A stretch of 64,000 nt of DNA from Thermoleophilia bacterium (lineage in GTDB: Bacteria > Actinomycetota > Thermoleophilia > Gaiellales > Gaiellaceae): assembly GCA_020845695.1 (NCBI GenBank), contig JADLFG010000049.1, forward strand, positions 1 to 64,000, in the 5' to 3' direction. The notes beneath the pieces are model-generated. The model did not search any database and was not told where the DNA came from. It worked only from the letters and a program-made list of their open reading frames with translations. The number at the start of each line of letters is the position of its first letter. Position 1 is the stretch's first letter. The position numbers were made by a program, and so were the translations under genes. Shown here piece after piece: positions 23,102 through 31,834 of the stretch.

Positions 23102-23220
23102 CCTTCCCCGCGCGGGGCGGCTCGCCCGGCGAGCCGCCCCGCGCGGGCGATCAGCGACTCACGATCGCGCGGGGAGCGCTACCGCCGCGCCGGGCGGGCG
23201 CCCTGGTCGATACTGGGGCC

Positions 23221-24171
23221 GTGGCAGCCAACGCCGACACGTCCCGGCCGGAGCTCGCGGCCGGATTTCGGCGCCTCGTCGTCGCCGCGGCGCTCGCCGT
23301 CTGGGCGCTCGTTGCCGTCGGCGGGATCGTCCGGGTCTCCGAGTCGGGGCTCGGCTGCCCGGACTGGCCGCTCTGTGACGGGCGGGTCGTCCCCACCGGC
23401 GTCAAGGAGCCCGTGATCGAGTTCTCCCACCGGGCAACCGCGGCCGTCTCGATCGCGCTGCTCGTCGCGGCCACCGTCTGGGCGCTGCGCCGCTACCGGT
23501 CGCGCCGCGATGTGCTCGTCCCGCTCGCGGCCGCCGTCGTGCTGGTGCCGTTCCAGGCGGTGCTCGGCGCGATCGTCGTCTGGCTCGAGCTGCCCGACCG
23601 CCTCGTCGGCGTCCACTTCATGGTCGGCATGACGATGCTCGCGCTCGCCACGTTCGCGGCAGCGCGGGCGCTCAGGCCCGCGCCGCTGCCCGCGAGCGAC
23701 GGGTTCAGACGCGCCGCGCTCGGCCTCGGCGCCGCCGCGCTCGCGCTCGTCTCGCTCGGCGCCGCAGTCGTCACGACCGACGGCATGCACGCCTGCGGCG
23801 AGGAGTGGCCCGGCTGCAACGGCGGCGTCGCGGGCGGCGGCGACCTCGCCGTGCTCCAGGTCGTGCACCGCTTCACCGCCTACGCCGTCTTCGCGCTGGC
23901 GCTCGTCGTCATCGCGCTCGCCCTGCGCGGACGCGGGCCGCGACTCGCCGGCTCGGCGCCCGCGCTCGCCGCCGCCGCCCAGATCGGCTTCGGCGTCGGC
24001 ATCGTCCTCTCCGGCCACAGCGGGCTCGGCCACGACGTCTTCCGCATCCTCCACGTGGCCGGCGGCGCCACGGTCTGGGCCGCCACCGTCGCTCTCGTCG
24101 CCGTCCTGCTCGTGCCAGCGGCCGCCACGGTCCGCAGGCCGGCCGCGGCCGCGAGCCCCGCCGGTCGATGA
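23221..24171 (+). CDS. ctaA: Heme A synthase (COX15/CtaA family)
   Basis: 316 aa from GTG 23221, with a GATACT box ending exactly 6 bases upstream. Eight membrane helices are expected. The four heme-ligand histidines lie in F-S-H-R-A-T-A, V-H-F-M-V-G-M, V-V-H-R-F-T-A and I-L-H-V-A-G-G. Two external Cys pairs, G-C-P-D-W-P-L-C-D-G and A-C-G-E-E-W-P-G-C-N-G, are those used by CtaA for redox control. It oxidises the methyl group of heme O to make heme A for cytochrome oxidase. Heme O synthase (ctaB) is not in the window. The next gene overlaps by ATGA. Confidence 0.92.
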   Translation: MAANADTSRPELAAGFRRLVVAAALAVWALVAVGGIVRVSESGLGCPDWPLCDGRVVPTGVKEPVIEFSHRATAAVSIALLVAATVWALRRYRSRRDVLVPLAAAVVLVPFQAVLGAIVVWLELPDRLVGVHFMVGMTMLALATFAAARALRPAPLPASDGFRRAALGLGAAALALVSLGAAVVTTDGMHACGEEWPGCNGGVAGGGDLAVLQVVHRFTAYAVFALALVVIALALRGRGPRLAGSAPALAAAAQIGFGVGIVLSGHSGLGHDVFRILHVAGGATVWAATVALVAVLLVPAAATVRRPAAAASPAGR

Positions 24172-25286
24172 GCCGCCGCTTCGTCGCCACCGTCACCGTC
24201 GCTCTCGCGGCCGCGATCGGGCTGCCCGCTGCGCTCTCGTTCGCGCTCGTCGAGGGGCCCGGCGGCGGCGGGGTGCTCGAGGGGACGATCTGGGTCGCGA
24301 ACGAGGGCTCCGATCGGCTCACCGGCATCGACGCCGACACGCACCTGGTCGTCACCGTGCTCGAGGGGATCGCCGGCCCGCACAACGTCCAGGTCGCCCC
24401 GGACGGGCGGGCGGTCTGGGCGACCAGCGGCGGGCGCGGGCTCGTCGCCGCCGTCGATCCCGTCTCCGGCGTCGTCGCCGGCGCCGTCCTCGTTGGCGAC
24501 AGCCCCGCCCACGTGATCGTCACCCCGGACGGTCGCCGCGCCTTCGCCGCCGTCGCGGGCTCCGACTCGGTCGCCGTGATCGACGTCGGGTCGATGCGGC
24601 TCGAGGCGGAGCTTCACGCCGGCGCCTACCCGCACGGGCTGCGCCCGAGCCCCGACGGGAGCACCGTGCTCGTCGCGAACATGGGCGCCGACACCGTCAC
24701 CCTCTACGACGCGGAGACGCTGCGCCCGCTCGGCGACGTCCGCGTGGGGGAGACGCCCGTGCAGGTCGCCTACGCACCCGACGGACGTCACGCCTACGTG
24801 TCCGTGAACGCCGCCGGGGAGGTCGTCAAGATCGACCTCGAAGCGATGGCGGTCGCCGGGCGCGCCGCGGTGCCGGCGGGGCCGGTTCAGGTCGCCGTCA
24901 CCCCCGACGGGGCGACGCTGCTCGTCGCCTCCCAGGGCACGACCGAGGCGCCCGGCGACACGCTCGCGTTCGTCGCCACCGCCTCGATGACCGTCACCGG
25001 CCTGCTCACCGTCGGTTCCGGTGCCCACGGGGTCGCGATCGACCCGACCGGCCGGCAGGCGTTCGTGACCACGACCCGGGCCGGCGAGCTCGTCGTCGTC
25101 GACCTCGAGCGCCGGGTCGTTGCTGACCGGATCCCCGTCGGCGGCGAGCCGAACGGCGTCAGCTTCTCGCCGCTTGCCCAGGAGCACGAGCGGCAGGTCG
25201 AGATCTTCGGGCGACCGCTCGAGCTCGAGCTCCCGCTCGGCGGCAGCGAGGGCGGCGACGGTCAGGGCGGCGGCCACCAGCACTGA
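24168..25286 (+). CDS. Secreted YVTN-type beta-propeller protein
   Basis: 372 aa. It starts at ATG 24168, overlapping the ctaA stop. The N-terminal signal or anchor reads R-R-F-V-A-T-V-T-V-A-L-A-A-A-I-G-L-P-A-A-L. It is followed by about seven repeats with I-W-V-A-N-E-G-S-D-R-L, V-T-P-D-G-R-R-A-F-A-A-V, D-S-V-A-V-I-D and V-L-V-A-N-M-G-A-D-T-V blades typical of YVTN/surface-layer beta-propellers. The propeller should fold outside the membrane. Tight coupling to ctaA suggests a link with respiratory oxidase assembly or copper/heme handling, but that is inference. The C-terminus is short, Gly- and His-rich (G-G-H-Q-H). Confidence 0.8.
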   Translation: MSRRFVATVTVALAAAIGLPAALSFALVEGPGGGGVLEGTIWVANEGSDRLTGIDADTHLVVTVLEGIAGPHNVQVAPDGRAVWATSGGRGLVAAVDPVSGVVAGAVLVGDSPAHVIVTPDGRRAFAAVAGSDSVAVIDVGSMRLEAELHAGAYPHGLRPSPDGSTVLVANMGADTVTLYDAETLRPLGDVRVGETPVQVAYAPDGRHAYVSVNAAGEVVKIDLEAMAVAGRAAVPAGPVQVAVTPDGATLLVASQGTTEAPGDTLAFVATASMTVTGLLTVGSGAHGVAIDPTGRQAFVTTTRAGELVVVDLERRVVADRIPVGGEPNGVSFSPLAQEHERQVEIFGRPLELELPLGGSEGGDGQGGGHQH

Positions 25287-25343
25287 CGGGAAAGGCAATC
25301 CGGCCCCGGCGGCGAAAGCCCGGGCCATGCTCGCGGGGGCGCG

Positions 25344-26546
25344 ATGATCTTCGCCAGGCCGGCGGTCATGATCGTCGCGGAGGTCGAGCTCGACGAGTTG
25401 CCGGCCTGGAACGACGGGCCGTTGCCGCTCCGGATCGGCGGCTCCGTCGCCTCCGCGGAAGCGCGGCGCGCGTACTTCAACCGCCGGGCGGGCCAGGCGC
25501 TGTACGGGCCGGGGCGCGTGCACCGCTTCGCGGAGCCATCCGAGGGTCCGCCCGGGTCGGAGCTCGAGCTCGACGGGCTCGAGCTCGCGGGGGGACTCCT
25601 GCTCGTCGTCCACGGCACGATGCGGGCGGACGGGGCCGGCCTGGTCGACGGGCTCCGGCATCTCGTCGATCTCGGCGCCGGCTCGGCGCTTCGGAGCTGG
25701 TACGAGAGCCTGCTCGACGGCCGCGGACGCATCGGCGCCCGGGTGCGCAGAGCGAGCGCGCTCGTCCAGGTCACGCCCGCCGGCGCGCTCGCCCCACCGC
25801 TGCCGTCGCCCGCCTACGACCGCTGGACTCCGGAGCTGCAGTGGCTCTGGCTGCTCTCCTCCGCGACGCCCGCCGACACGTACCGGCCGGCTCCGGAGCT
25901 CTGCGACCGCCTCGCCGGCTCCCACCTTCGCCTCTCGGACGGCTGGCAGGCGCTCGTCCTGCGCGACGGCGCCGCCTTCCTCGGCTCGGGGCCGGACATG
26001 GGCCCGATCTACCGGCTCGCGGACGACCCCGAGCTGCACTTCCGCACGATCTACCTCGACGCGTTCCTGCTCGGGATGATCCAGGGCCGCCGCCTCGGCG
26101 AGATCGCCGATGACCTCGCCGCGCTCGGCGACCCGGTCCGCCACCTCGACCGCCTGGACGCGCTCGAGCGTGAGCTGGCCGAGTTTCGCAACGTCTACTG
26201 GTGGCAGCAGCTCGGCCCGCAGTGGCACGGAAACGACGTGCTGCGCGCCTACCACCGCCAGAACGAGATCCCGGAGCTGCTCGACCAGGTCACCCAGCAG
26301 CTGACCGAGTCGGCCCGCAAGGCGCTGACCGCGGCGAGCAACCGGACGGGGGCCCTGCTCGGCGTCCTGACCGTCGTCGGCCTTCCCTTCGGCCTCGCCG
26401 TCGGGATCCTCGCGGCGCTCGAGATCCCCGACTGGAGGTGGCTGCTCGTCTCGCTCGCCGCGGCGACCGTCTGCACCGCGGCGCTCCTGCTCACCAACCC
26501 GGGGCGGGAGCTCGTCAGGCTCTGGCGGACGCTCGGTCGCCGGTAG
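25344..26546 (+). CDS. Membrane protein of unknown function with a CorA-like C-terminus
   Basis: 400 aa from ATG 25344 (a second ATG at 25368 is possible). The first 330 residues are soluble, with mixed alpha/beta character, and a long helix precedes the membrane: L-D-Q-V-T-Q-Q-L-T-E-S-A-R-K-A-L. Two membrane helices at about 335-358 and 363-383 end the protein. This is the layout of CorA-type Mg transporters, yet the diagnostic G-M-N motif after the first helix is absent (the loop is E-I-P-D-W-R-W). It may be a distant CorA relative with a different ion, or an unrelated protein of similar topology. It is a single gene with no evident partner. Confidence 0.65.
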   Translation: MIFARPAVMIVAEVELDELPAWNDGPLPLRIGGSVASAEARRAYFNRRAGQALYGPGRVHRFAEPSEGPPGSELELDGLELAGGLLLVVHGTMRADGAGLVDGLRHLVDLGAGSALRSWYESLLDGRGRIGARVRRASALVQVTPAGALAPPLPSPAYDRWTPELQWLWLLSSATPADTYRPAPELCDRLAGSHLRLSDGWQALVLRDGAAFLGSGPDMGPIYRLADDPELHFRTIYLDAFLLGMIQGRRLGEIADDLAALGDPVRHLDRLDALERELAEFRNVYWWQQLGPQWHGNDVLRAYHRQNEIPELLDQVTQQLTESARKALTAASNRTGALLGVLTVVGLPFGLAVGILAALEIPDWRWLLVSLAAATVCTAALLLTNPGRELVRLWRTLGRR

Positions 26547-26604
26547 GCAGGGGGGTGATCCCCGGGCGCGGTGGCCTGACCGACGCGCATGCGAGGATAA
26601 ACGG

Positions 26605-26937
26605 GTGAGGGCGACGTCGGCCGTTGTGCCCCCGACCTTCGTCCCGGCGGTCAGGCCCGACCTGCGCCAGGAGGTGTCGATCTGCGAGCCCGGGGCACGG
26701 GTCGGCGGGCACGGGGTCGCGGTCGAGCGGCCGTGGGCGCGGCGGAGTCACTGGTACCCGTCCGAGCTCGAGGCGAAGGGGGGCTTCGTCCGCCGGGTCT
26801 CCGACCTGCGCGACGCGGGCGAGGATCCCGTGCTGATCCAGCGGATCGAGGAGCAGCGGGTGGTCGAGGCCGTCTTCTTCAGCCGCGGCCTCGAGGGCAT
26901 CGAGCGGGTCGCGCTCGAGGCGCGAGCGCGCGGCTAG
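26605..26937 (+). CDS. Small hypothetical protein
   Basis: 110 aa from GTG 26605, which follows a GATAAA box by 3 bases. It contains P-W-A-R-R-S-H-W-Y-P-S-E-L-E-A-K-G-G-F-V-R-R-V, then helices R-D-A-G-E-D-P-V-L-I-Q-R-I-E-E-Q-R-V-V-E-A-V-F-F. The pattern looks protein-like, with no signal or membrane segment. I do not recognise it. It ends 5 bases from the stop of the convergent L,D-transpeptidase gene. Confidence 0.5.
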   Translation: MRATSAVVPPTFVPAVRPDLRQEVSICEPGARVGGHGVAVERPWARRSHWYPSELEAKGGFVRRVSDLRDAGEDPVLIQRIEEQRVVEAVFFSRGLEGIERVALEARARG

Positions 26938-26942
26938 CGAGG

Positions 26943-27782
26943 TCAGGCCCGGATCAGGACCGGGGTGCCGAGCGGGAGCTGGCGCATCAGCGCGCGCAGG
27001 TCGGCGCCGCCGGCGCGCAGGCAGCCTGCCGAGCGGGCCGCGCCGACCGATCCCGGGTCGCTCGTGCCGTGGATCGCGATCCGGTCGCCGCCCGTCCAGC
27101 CGACCGGGAGGTTCGGCTGGCGGCCGGAGAGGGCGAGGATGCAGCAGCCGTAGTAAGGGCCGTAGTCGCCGCCCGCCAGCTTGTCGGTGACCGCGAAGCG
27201 CCCGGTCGGGGTGGGCGACCCGACCGCCCCGACGCCGACCGTGACCCGCCGGACGACCCGCTCGCCGCGGCGGACGGCGAGCGTCCGCTCCGACAGGTCG
27301 ACGACGACGCTGAACGCGACCGGCTCGAGCTCGACGTCGGTGGCGCGCAGCCAGCCGAGCACTCCGTTCGGGAGCTCGGGCGTGGTCACGCCGATCCAGC
27401 CGCCGCGACGCTCGACGACCGAGAGCACGCGCGGCGAGCCGAACTCGGTCGTCCGCGGGAGACTGGCCACGACCCGCCCGCCCGGCCGCGCGCGCAGCTC
27501 GAGCGGGTCGCGGCCGGCGGGCCGGGCGGCGAGGAAGGCGGGCTGGGCCCGCGTCGCAGCCTTCGGTCGCGCCGCTCTCACCGCGGCCGGGCGGGCGGGC
27601 CGGGCCTCCGCCGCCGCCGGCTCGGTCGCTTCGGGTGCCGCGGGCGGTACGGGCGCCGGCAGCGAGCTCGCCGCGGGAGCGGCGGCCGCGGGCGGTAGCG
27701 CGAAAACGAGCGACGCCGCGAGCGCCGCTCCCAGCGGGAGGGCGTGAGCGGGCGAGAGCCGGGGCCGAGGCGGGCGTGCCAT
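26943..27782 (-). CDS. Secreted L,D-transpeptidase (YkuD domain)
   Basis: 279 aa. The signal peptide is Leu/Ala-rich (P-L-G-A-A-L-A-A-S-L-V-F-A-L-P), followed by a long Ala/Pro linker to about residue 85 and an SH3-like segment (G-G-W-I-G-V-T). The catalytic YkuD domain has I-A-I-H-G-T-S-D-P-G-S-V-G and A-R-S-A-G-C-L-R-A with the nucleophile Cys. The usual S-H-G-C-x-R has Ala in place of His; the other His (I-H-G-T) is present. It should crosslink peptidoglycan or attach proteins in the envelope. Loss of the second His is seen in divergent members and need not abolish activity. Confidence 0.85.
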   Translation of the reverse strand: MARPPRPRLSPAHALPLGAALAASLVFALPPAAAAPAASSLPAPVPPAAPEATEPAAAEARPARPAAVRAARPKAATRAQPAFLAARPAGRDPLELRARPGGRVVASLPRTTEFGSPRVLSVVERRGGWIGVTTPELPNGVLGWLRATDVELEPVAFSVVVDLSERTLAVRRGERVVRRVTVGVGAVGSPTPTGRFAVTDKLAGGDYGPYYGCCILALSGRQPNLPVGWTGGDRIAIHGTSDPGSVGAARSAGCLRAGGADLRALMRQLPLGTPVLIRA

Positions 27783-27883
27783 CCCTCCCTGAATCGGGCG
27801 AGCGCAGCTCCGGCCCGCTCACTCGTGCGAGGGATCGGCGCGCGGGCCGCCTTGCCGCCGCGGGCCGCCGCGGTGCCGGTCGC

Positions 27884-28957
27884 TCAGGCGCCCGCCCGGA
27901 CGCGAGCGGGGACTCTCAGCGTCCGGGTCGCAACCTTCGCGTCTCCGGCGCGGTCGCGCAGCTCGACGGCGAGCTGCGCCCGGCCGGGGCTCAGCCGCTT
28001 GGGGAGCGAGACCACGATCGTGCGCCGGCCGGTGAGGCAGGAAACGGTGCGCTCGCCAAGCGGACGGCCGCGCTGGGTGAGGACGACGCGGGCGTCGACG
28101 GCCTGACGGGCCTCGACCTCGACGACGAGGACGCGGCGACCGCCCGAACGCCGTCTGATCCTGGCACGGAAGGATGCCCGGACGATGCCGTCGGCCGCGG
28201 CCGGACCGCGCTCGAGCGGGCAGCCGGGGTCGGCCGAGCCTTCGGGGGCGCCGGGAGCCGAGGGACCGCCAGCGTCCCCGCCCTCCGCCGCGGGGGGCTC
28301 GGACGGCTCGGACGGGGCCGGCGCGGGGAGGATCACGGGTGGCGGCGGCGTCGCGGCCTGCGCGAGCACGCTTCGCACCCACTGGTGGCGCCGGTCGACC
28401 GCCTCCCGGCCGCCCGCGGCGACGAAGAGCTGCTCGTACACGTCCCCCTCGACCGGCCCGAGCGGAACGACGAGGCACTTGCAGCGCGCGTGCGCACGTC
28501 CCGCGTCGGCTGCCGCCGCGCTCGCAAACAGCCTGTTCTCCGCGTGCGCCCGGCAGGCTGCGCAGCCACCGCACGAGCAACCGGCGCCGCCCCAGCTCGG
28601 GTCGAGCCCCCAGAGCTGCTCCGTCGAGCTCGCCAACGCCCGGGGCGCAACGCCTCCGGCGGCGGCAGCCGCCGCGGCGAGCCCGAGCGCGAGGAAGCGC
28701 CGGCGCGAGAGGCTGCCGCCGTCCCCGCCCCGGCCGGGGGAGCCGCAGGGTGCACCCGCGTGCGCCGGAGGGGTGCGCCGGGCGTGATCTCCGGGGGAAG
28801 CGGCTCGCCCCCTCGCGGGGACGGGCTGCTTCCCAGGGAAATCGGTGCCCGGCGCGTCCGGCGCTGCGGGTGCGCTGCGGCTTCCCCGGCCGGGCCGGGG
28901 GGAACGGGGGATCCTCGACACGGAGGACGCATCGTCGGCCGAAGCGGGGATCCCCAT
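27884..28957 (-). CDS. Tat-exported Cys-rich protein of unknown function
   Basis: The twin-arginine motif S-R-R-R-F-L-A-L-G followed by an Ala-rich core lies near residue 83. It is followed by a compact Cys cluster at about 126-160: [12 protein letters not shown], then A-R-C-K-C-L. Next come a Pro/Gly/Glu-rich linker and a C-terminal beta-rich domain with repeated V-V-V and R-V-L-V-V-E-V-E strands. Tat export implies that it folds, probably with a metal or cluster, before leaving the cytoplasm. No known cofactor family is recognised. The start is uncertain: ATG 28957 gives an unusually long N-region before the Tat motif, and no closer standard start exists in frame. Confidence 0.65.
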   Translation of the reverse strand: MGIPASADDASSVSRIPRSPRPGRGSRSAPAAPDAPGTDFPGKQPVPARGRAASPGDHARRTPPAHAGAPCGSPGRGGDGGSLSRRRFLALGLAAAAAAAGGVAPRALASSTEQLWGLDPSWGGAGCSCGGCAACRAHAENRLFASAAAADAGRAHARCKCLVVPLGPVEGDVYEQLFVAAGGREAVDRRHQWVRSVLAQAATPPPPVILPAPAPSEPSEPPAAEGGDAGGPSAPGAPEGSADPGCPLERGPAAADGIVRASFRARIRRRSGGRRVLVVEVEARQAVDARVVLTQRGRPLGERTVSCLTGRRTIVVSLPKRLSPGRAQLAVELRDRAGDAKVATRTLRVPARVRAGA

Positions 28958-29010
28958 ACCCCATGCGGGGGATTCGGGGGCCGCCGGCCCGCATCGGCGA
29001 CAATGCCGGC

Positions 29011-29316
29011 GTGGGCCGGATGCAGACAGCGGCGGTGGAGGTCGAGCTCGAGCGGCCCGGCGAGGGGCGCGAGGCCGAGCGCGACCTGCCCTGGATCGTG
29101 ATCGTCTGGAACGACCCGATCAACCTGATGTCGTACGTCACGCTCGTGTTCCAGAGGCTGTTCGGCTACAGCCGGGCAAAGGCGACGCGGCTGATGCTGC
29201 AGGTGCACAACGAGGGCAAGGCGGTGGTCTCGAGCGGCACCCGCGAGAAGGCCGAGCACGACGTCGCCCGGCTGCACGCGCACGGCCTCTGGGCGACGAT
29301 GCGCAGGGATGGGTGA
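29011..29316 (+). CDS. clpS: ClpS adaptor for ClpAP/ClpCP protease
   Basis: 101 aa from GTG 29011 (an ATG lies three codons later). GACAAT ends 6 bases before the GTG, as in other genes here. The core [13 protein letters not shown] contains the residues that bind N-degron amino termini. [23 protein letters not shown] is the standard ClpS helix pair, and R-E-K-A-E-H-D-V follows. It delivers N-end-rule substrates to the Clp ATPase. It overlaps the next gene as GTGA, the usual actinobacterial clpS-DUF2017 arrangement. Confidence 0.92.
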   Translation: MGRMQTAAVEVELERPGEGREAERDLPWIVIVWNDPINLMSYVTLVFQRLFGYSRAKATRLMLQVHNEGKAVVSSGTREKAEHDVARLHAHGLWATMRRDG

Positions 29317-29813
29317 GCGTGCGGCGTCAGCTCGAGCGGGCCCGGGACGGCTCGATCCGGCTGAGGCTCTCGTCCGGCGAGCGGGAGCTCCTGCGCGACC
29401 TGGCCGCGGAGCTCGGCGAACGGCTGGGGGAGGGGGCAGGCGACCCGGAGCTCCGCCGCCTGTTCCCGCCCGCCCACGAGGACGACCCGGACGCGGAACA
29501 CGGGTACCGTCGCCTCGTCGGGGAGGAGCTGCTCGCGGGCCGGTTGGAGGCGCTGCGCGTGCTGGCGGACACGGCCGGGCGGGGCGAGCTGACGGAGGCC
29601 GAGCTCGACGCCTGGCTCCGGGCGCTCAACGATCTGCGGCTCGTGCTCGGCACCCGGCTCGACGTCGGTGAGGACGCGTTCGCGGACGGGCTCGACCCGG
29701 GCGACCCCGATGCGCCCGCGCTGGCGCTCTACGGCTACCTGAGCTGGCTCCAGGAGCAGGCGGTCGAGGCGGCCGCGGCAGGCCTCGCGGGCGGCGGTCC
29801 GGCGAGCGGCTGA
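29313..29813 (+). CDS. DUF2017 family protein
   Basis: 166 aa from GTG 29313, overlapping the clpS stop. [18 protein letters not shown] starts the helical domain. The following [16 protein letters not shown] and [24 protein letters not shown] match the family, ending in [10 protein letters not shown]. All-helical and soluble. The function is unknown; the constant pairing with clpS suggests a role in regulated proteolysis. Confidence 0.88.
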   Translation: MSVRRQLERARDGSIRLRLSSGERELLRDLAAELGERLGEGAGDPELRRLFPPAHEDDPDAEHGYRRLVGEELLAGRLEALRVLADTAGRGELTEAELDAWLRALNDLRLVLGTRLDVGEDAFADGLDPGDPDAPALALYGYLSWLQEQAVEAAAAGLAGGGPASG

Positions 29814-29936
29814 TCCCGGCGCCCGCCTCGCCGGCCGCTCGACTCGGTCCGGCGGCCGGAATCGGTCGCGACGATCCGCTGCGGTGCCGGGCCGGCCGGC
29901 CCGCAGCCCGCCCGTCTCCCGATGCCACATGGGTTC

Positions 29937-29956
29937 GGGCGGGACACGTCCCGCCC
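29937..29956. terminator. Perfect GGGCGGGAC-AC-GTCCCGCCC hairpin
   Basis: Nine-base perfect arms around a 2-base centre in the 244-base gap after the DUF2017 gene. No T-run follows. The position after the clpS operon fits a hairpin terminator, but a protein-binding palindrome cannot be excluded. I see no gene in 29814-30057. Confidence 0.4.
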
Positions 29957-30057
29957 CTGCGCCTTCTCGCGGGCTGGCGTAGGACGCGTGCGGTCGACAG
30001 CGAACTACGCGCGAGCCCGCGCGAGCGGGCGCCACAACCCGGGGCGGCCAGCCGACG

Positions 30058-30589
30058 ATGACCAGACCCGCGTGGATCCAGCGAGAGGCACCCCCAGCCG
30101 CTCCGCAGGCCTGGCGGACCGCGCTCGTCCTCGCTGGGCTGCTGGCGGCCAGCCTCGTCTACGGGGAGGTCGGCGGCCGCACCGGCGCCCAGGTTGCGCT
30201 CGCGGTCTTCCTGGTCGTGCTCGCGGTCGCCTGGCCGGGACGCGACCGGGGCCGGCTCGTGCCGCGCCGCCGCCGGGGGCCCGGCCAGCGCGAGGCGGAG
30301 CCGAGGCGCGTGCGCGCGACCCGCGAGGCGGCGGCAGCCCGCGCCGCCGCGCTCGTGACCGACCCCGGCGCGGATCCCGGTCAGCACGTCGTCTTCTACG
30401 AGCTCGGCGGGCGCTACCGGCTCCTCGCGCGAGCGGGCCCGGCGCCGTCGCCGGGTGCGCCGGTCGAGCCGGCGGACGCGGTTGCGCTCGTCGTCGCGAA
30501 GGTGGCGCGCTCCCCCCCTGCCCGGCGACACCCGCCAGTGCGCCTTCCTCGGCCGCTCCACGCGGCCGGAGGACCGGCAGACCGGGTAA
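30058..30589 (+). CDS. Small membrane protein, frameshifted at a C7 run
   Basis: ATG 30058 opens a protein with two adjacent hydrophobic segments (A-L-V-L-A-G-L-L-A-A-S-L-V-Y and V-A-L-A-V-F-L-V-V-L-A-V-A-W), then a strongly basic stretch R-R-R-R-G-P-G-Q-R-E-A-E. A small domain with V-V-F-Y-E-L-G-G-R-Y-R-L-L follows. At 30512-30518 seven Cs break the frame. Removing one C gives S-P-L-P-G-D-T-R-Q-C-A-F-L-G-R-S-T-R-P-E-D and a stop at 30587-30589, just before the next gene. That tail looks genuine, so this is either a sequencing error or a phase-variable homopolymer. The family is not recognised. Confidence 0.5.
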
Positions 30590-30599
30590 CGTCCCCGCC

Positions 30600-31259
30600 G
30601 TGGAGTCGCTCGATCCGCGCGAGACCGTCGCCGCCCTGTGCCGCCAGCTCGCCGAGCGCGGCCTCGCGGGGGTGCTCGCGTCCGGCAATGTCTCCTGCCT
30701 CGCCGCCGACGGCCGCACGCTCGCGATCACGCGCTCGGGCGTGTCGTTCGCCGAGACGACCGCAGCGAACGTCGTCACCTGCGACGTCGCGGGCGACCTG
30801 CGCTCGGCGGCTCCGCGGACGCCCGGTCCTTCGATCGAGCTGCCCCTGCACCTCGCGACGTACCGGACGTGCCGGTTCGGACCGAGAGCTGTCCTCCACC
30901 TGCACTCGCACCACGCGGTCGCGGTCGCCTGTCTCGACCTGGAGGCGTTGCCGTTCGTGCACTACCACCAGGCCCTGCTCGGCTCCGAGCCGACGCCGTT
31001 CGTCCCGTACCGCACACCCGGGTCGCCCCAGCTGGCCGAGCTGGCCGCCCAGGCATTCGAGCGCGTTCCCACCCGGGCGCTCCTGCTCGCCCATCACGGC
31101 TCGCTCGTCGCGGTCGAGGACCCCTCGAGCGGGATCGCGCTCGCCGAGGTGCTCGAGGACGTCTGCCGGCTCCTGATCCAGACCGGCGGGCGCCACCGAG
31201 AGCTCGGCGCGGACGAGTTCCCACGGCTCGCCGAGCTGTTTCGGACGTACGGCCGCTGA
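30600..31259 (+). CDS. Class II aldolase/adducin family protein
   Basis: 219 aa from GTG 30600, with TAACGT ending 7 bases upstream and shared with the previous stop codon. A-S-G-N-V-S and I-T-R-S-G-V-S-F are the phosphate-binding loop residues of the fuculose/ribulose-phosphate aldolase fold. The zinc ligands lie in H-L-H-S-H-H and a later A-H-H-G-S. Members cleave or epimerise sugar phosphates or dehydrate methylthioribulose phosphate; the exact substrate cannot be set from the sequence. Confidence 0.85.
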   Translation: MESLDPRETVAALCRQLAERGLAGVLASGNVSCLAADGRTLAITRSGVSFAETTAANVVTCDVAGDLRSAAPRTPGPSIELPLHLATYRTCRFGPRAVLHLHSHHAVAVACLDLEALPFVHYHQALLGSEPTPFVPYRTPGSPQLAELAAQAFERVPTRALLLAHHGSLVAVEDPSSGIALAEVLEDVCRLLIQTGGRHRELGADEFPRLAELFRTYGR

Positions 31260-31267
31260 CGCCCGGC

Positions 31268-31777
31268 TCAGCCGAGCTCACGCGGGCGGACGAGCGCGAT
31301 CAGCTCCGCGTCGCCGGGATGGAGCCCCGACCAGGTGAGGCGGCGCAGCGTCAGGGTGACGAGCGTGCCGGTCGGGAGCTTGCCCTCGAGCCGCTCGCGT
31401 CCGGCGCCGGCGCCGACGAGCAGGAGCGCCAGCTCCTGGAGGGCCGGGTTGTGGCCGATCAGCATCGCCGACGGCAGCGCGTCCGGCAGCCGGCGCAGCC
31501 GCCCGAGCAGCTCCTCCGCGCTCGCGGTGTACAGGGCGGGATCGGGCTCGACCCGCGCCTGCGGGCCGAGCCCCGGGCGGACCCGCTCGAGCGTGTCACG
31601 GGCTCGCGTGGCCGACGAGCAGAGGACGAGCGCCGGGCGGACCGCCTCCCGCTCGCAGTGGCGCGCCAGCCGGTCGGCGGCCCTTCGACCCCGCGGGGCG
31701 AGCGGCCGGTCGTGGTCGGCCAGTCCGGGATCGTCCCGGCTCGACTTGGCGTGGCGGAGCAGGTAGAGGCGCTTCAT
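31268..31777 (-). CDS. sixA: SixA-like phosphohistidine phosphatase
   Basis: 169 aa from ATG 31777. L-Y-L-L-R-H-A-K-S-S is the catalytic R-H-G-type motif, with S-S-A-T-R-A-R-D-T following and the second catalytic His in L-I-G-H-N-P-A-L-Q-E-L-A. Such histidine phosphatases remove phosphate from protein phosphohistidine or small phosphomonoesters. It is convergent with the aldolase gene (8 bases apart). Confidence 0.85.
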   Translation of the reverse strand: MKRLYLLRHAKSSRDDPGLADHDRPLAPRGRRAADRLARHCEREAVRPALVLCSSATRARDTLERVRPGLGPQARVEPDPALYTASAEELLGRLRRLPDALPSAMLIGHNPALQELALLLVGAGAGRERLEGKLPTGTLVTLTLRRLTWSGLHPGDAELIALVRPRELG

Positions 31778-31834
31778 CGGGAGCGCAGTCTGCCAGGTCA
31801 GCGGCGCCGGGGGCGGGTCTGGAAGACTGAAGCC

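Noticed and set aside
23880..26255. A 791-codon minus-strand frame
   Set aside because: Antisense to ctaA, the beta-propeller gene and the CorA-like gene, whose domains are clear on the plus strand.
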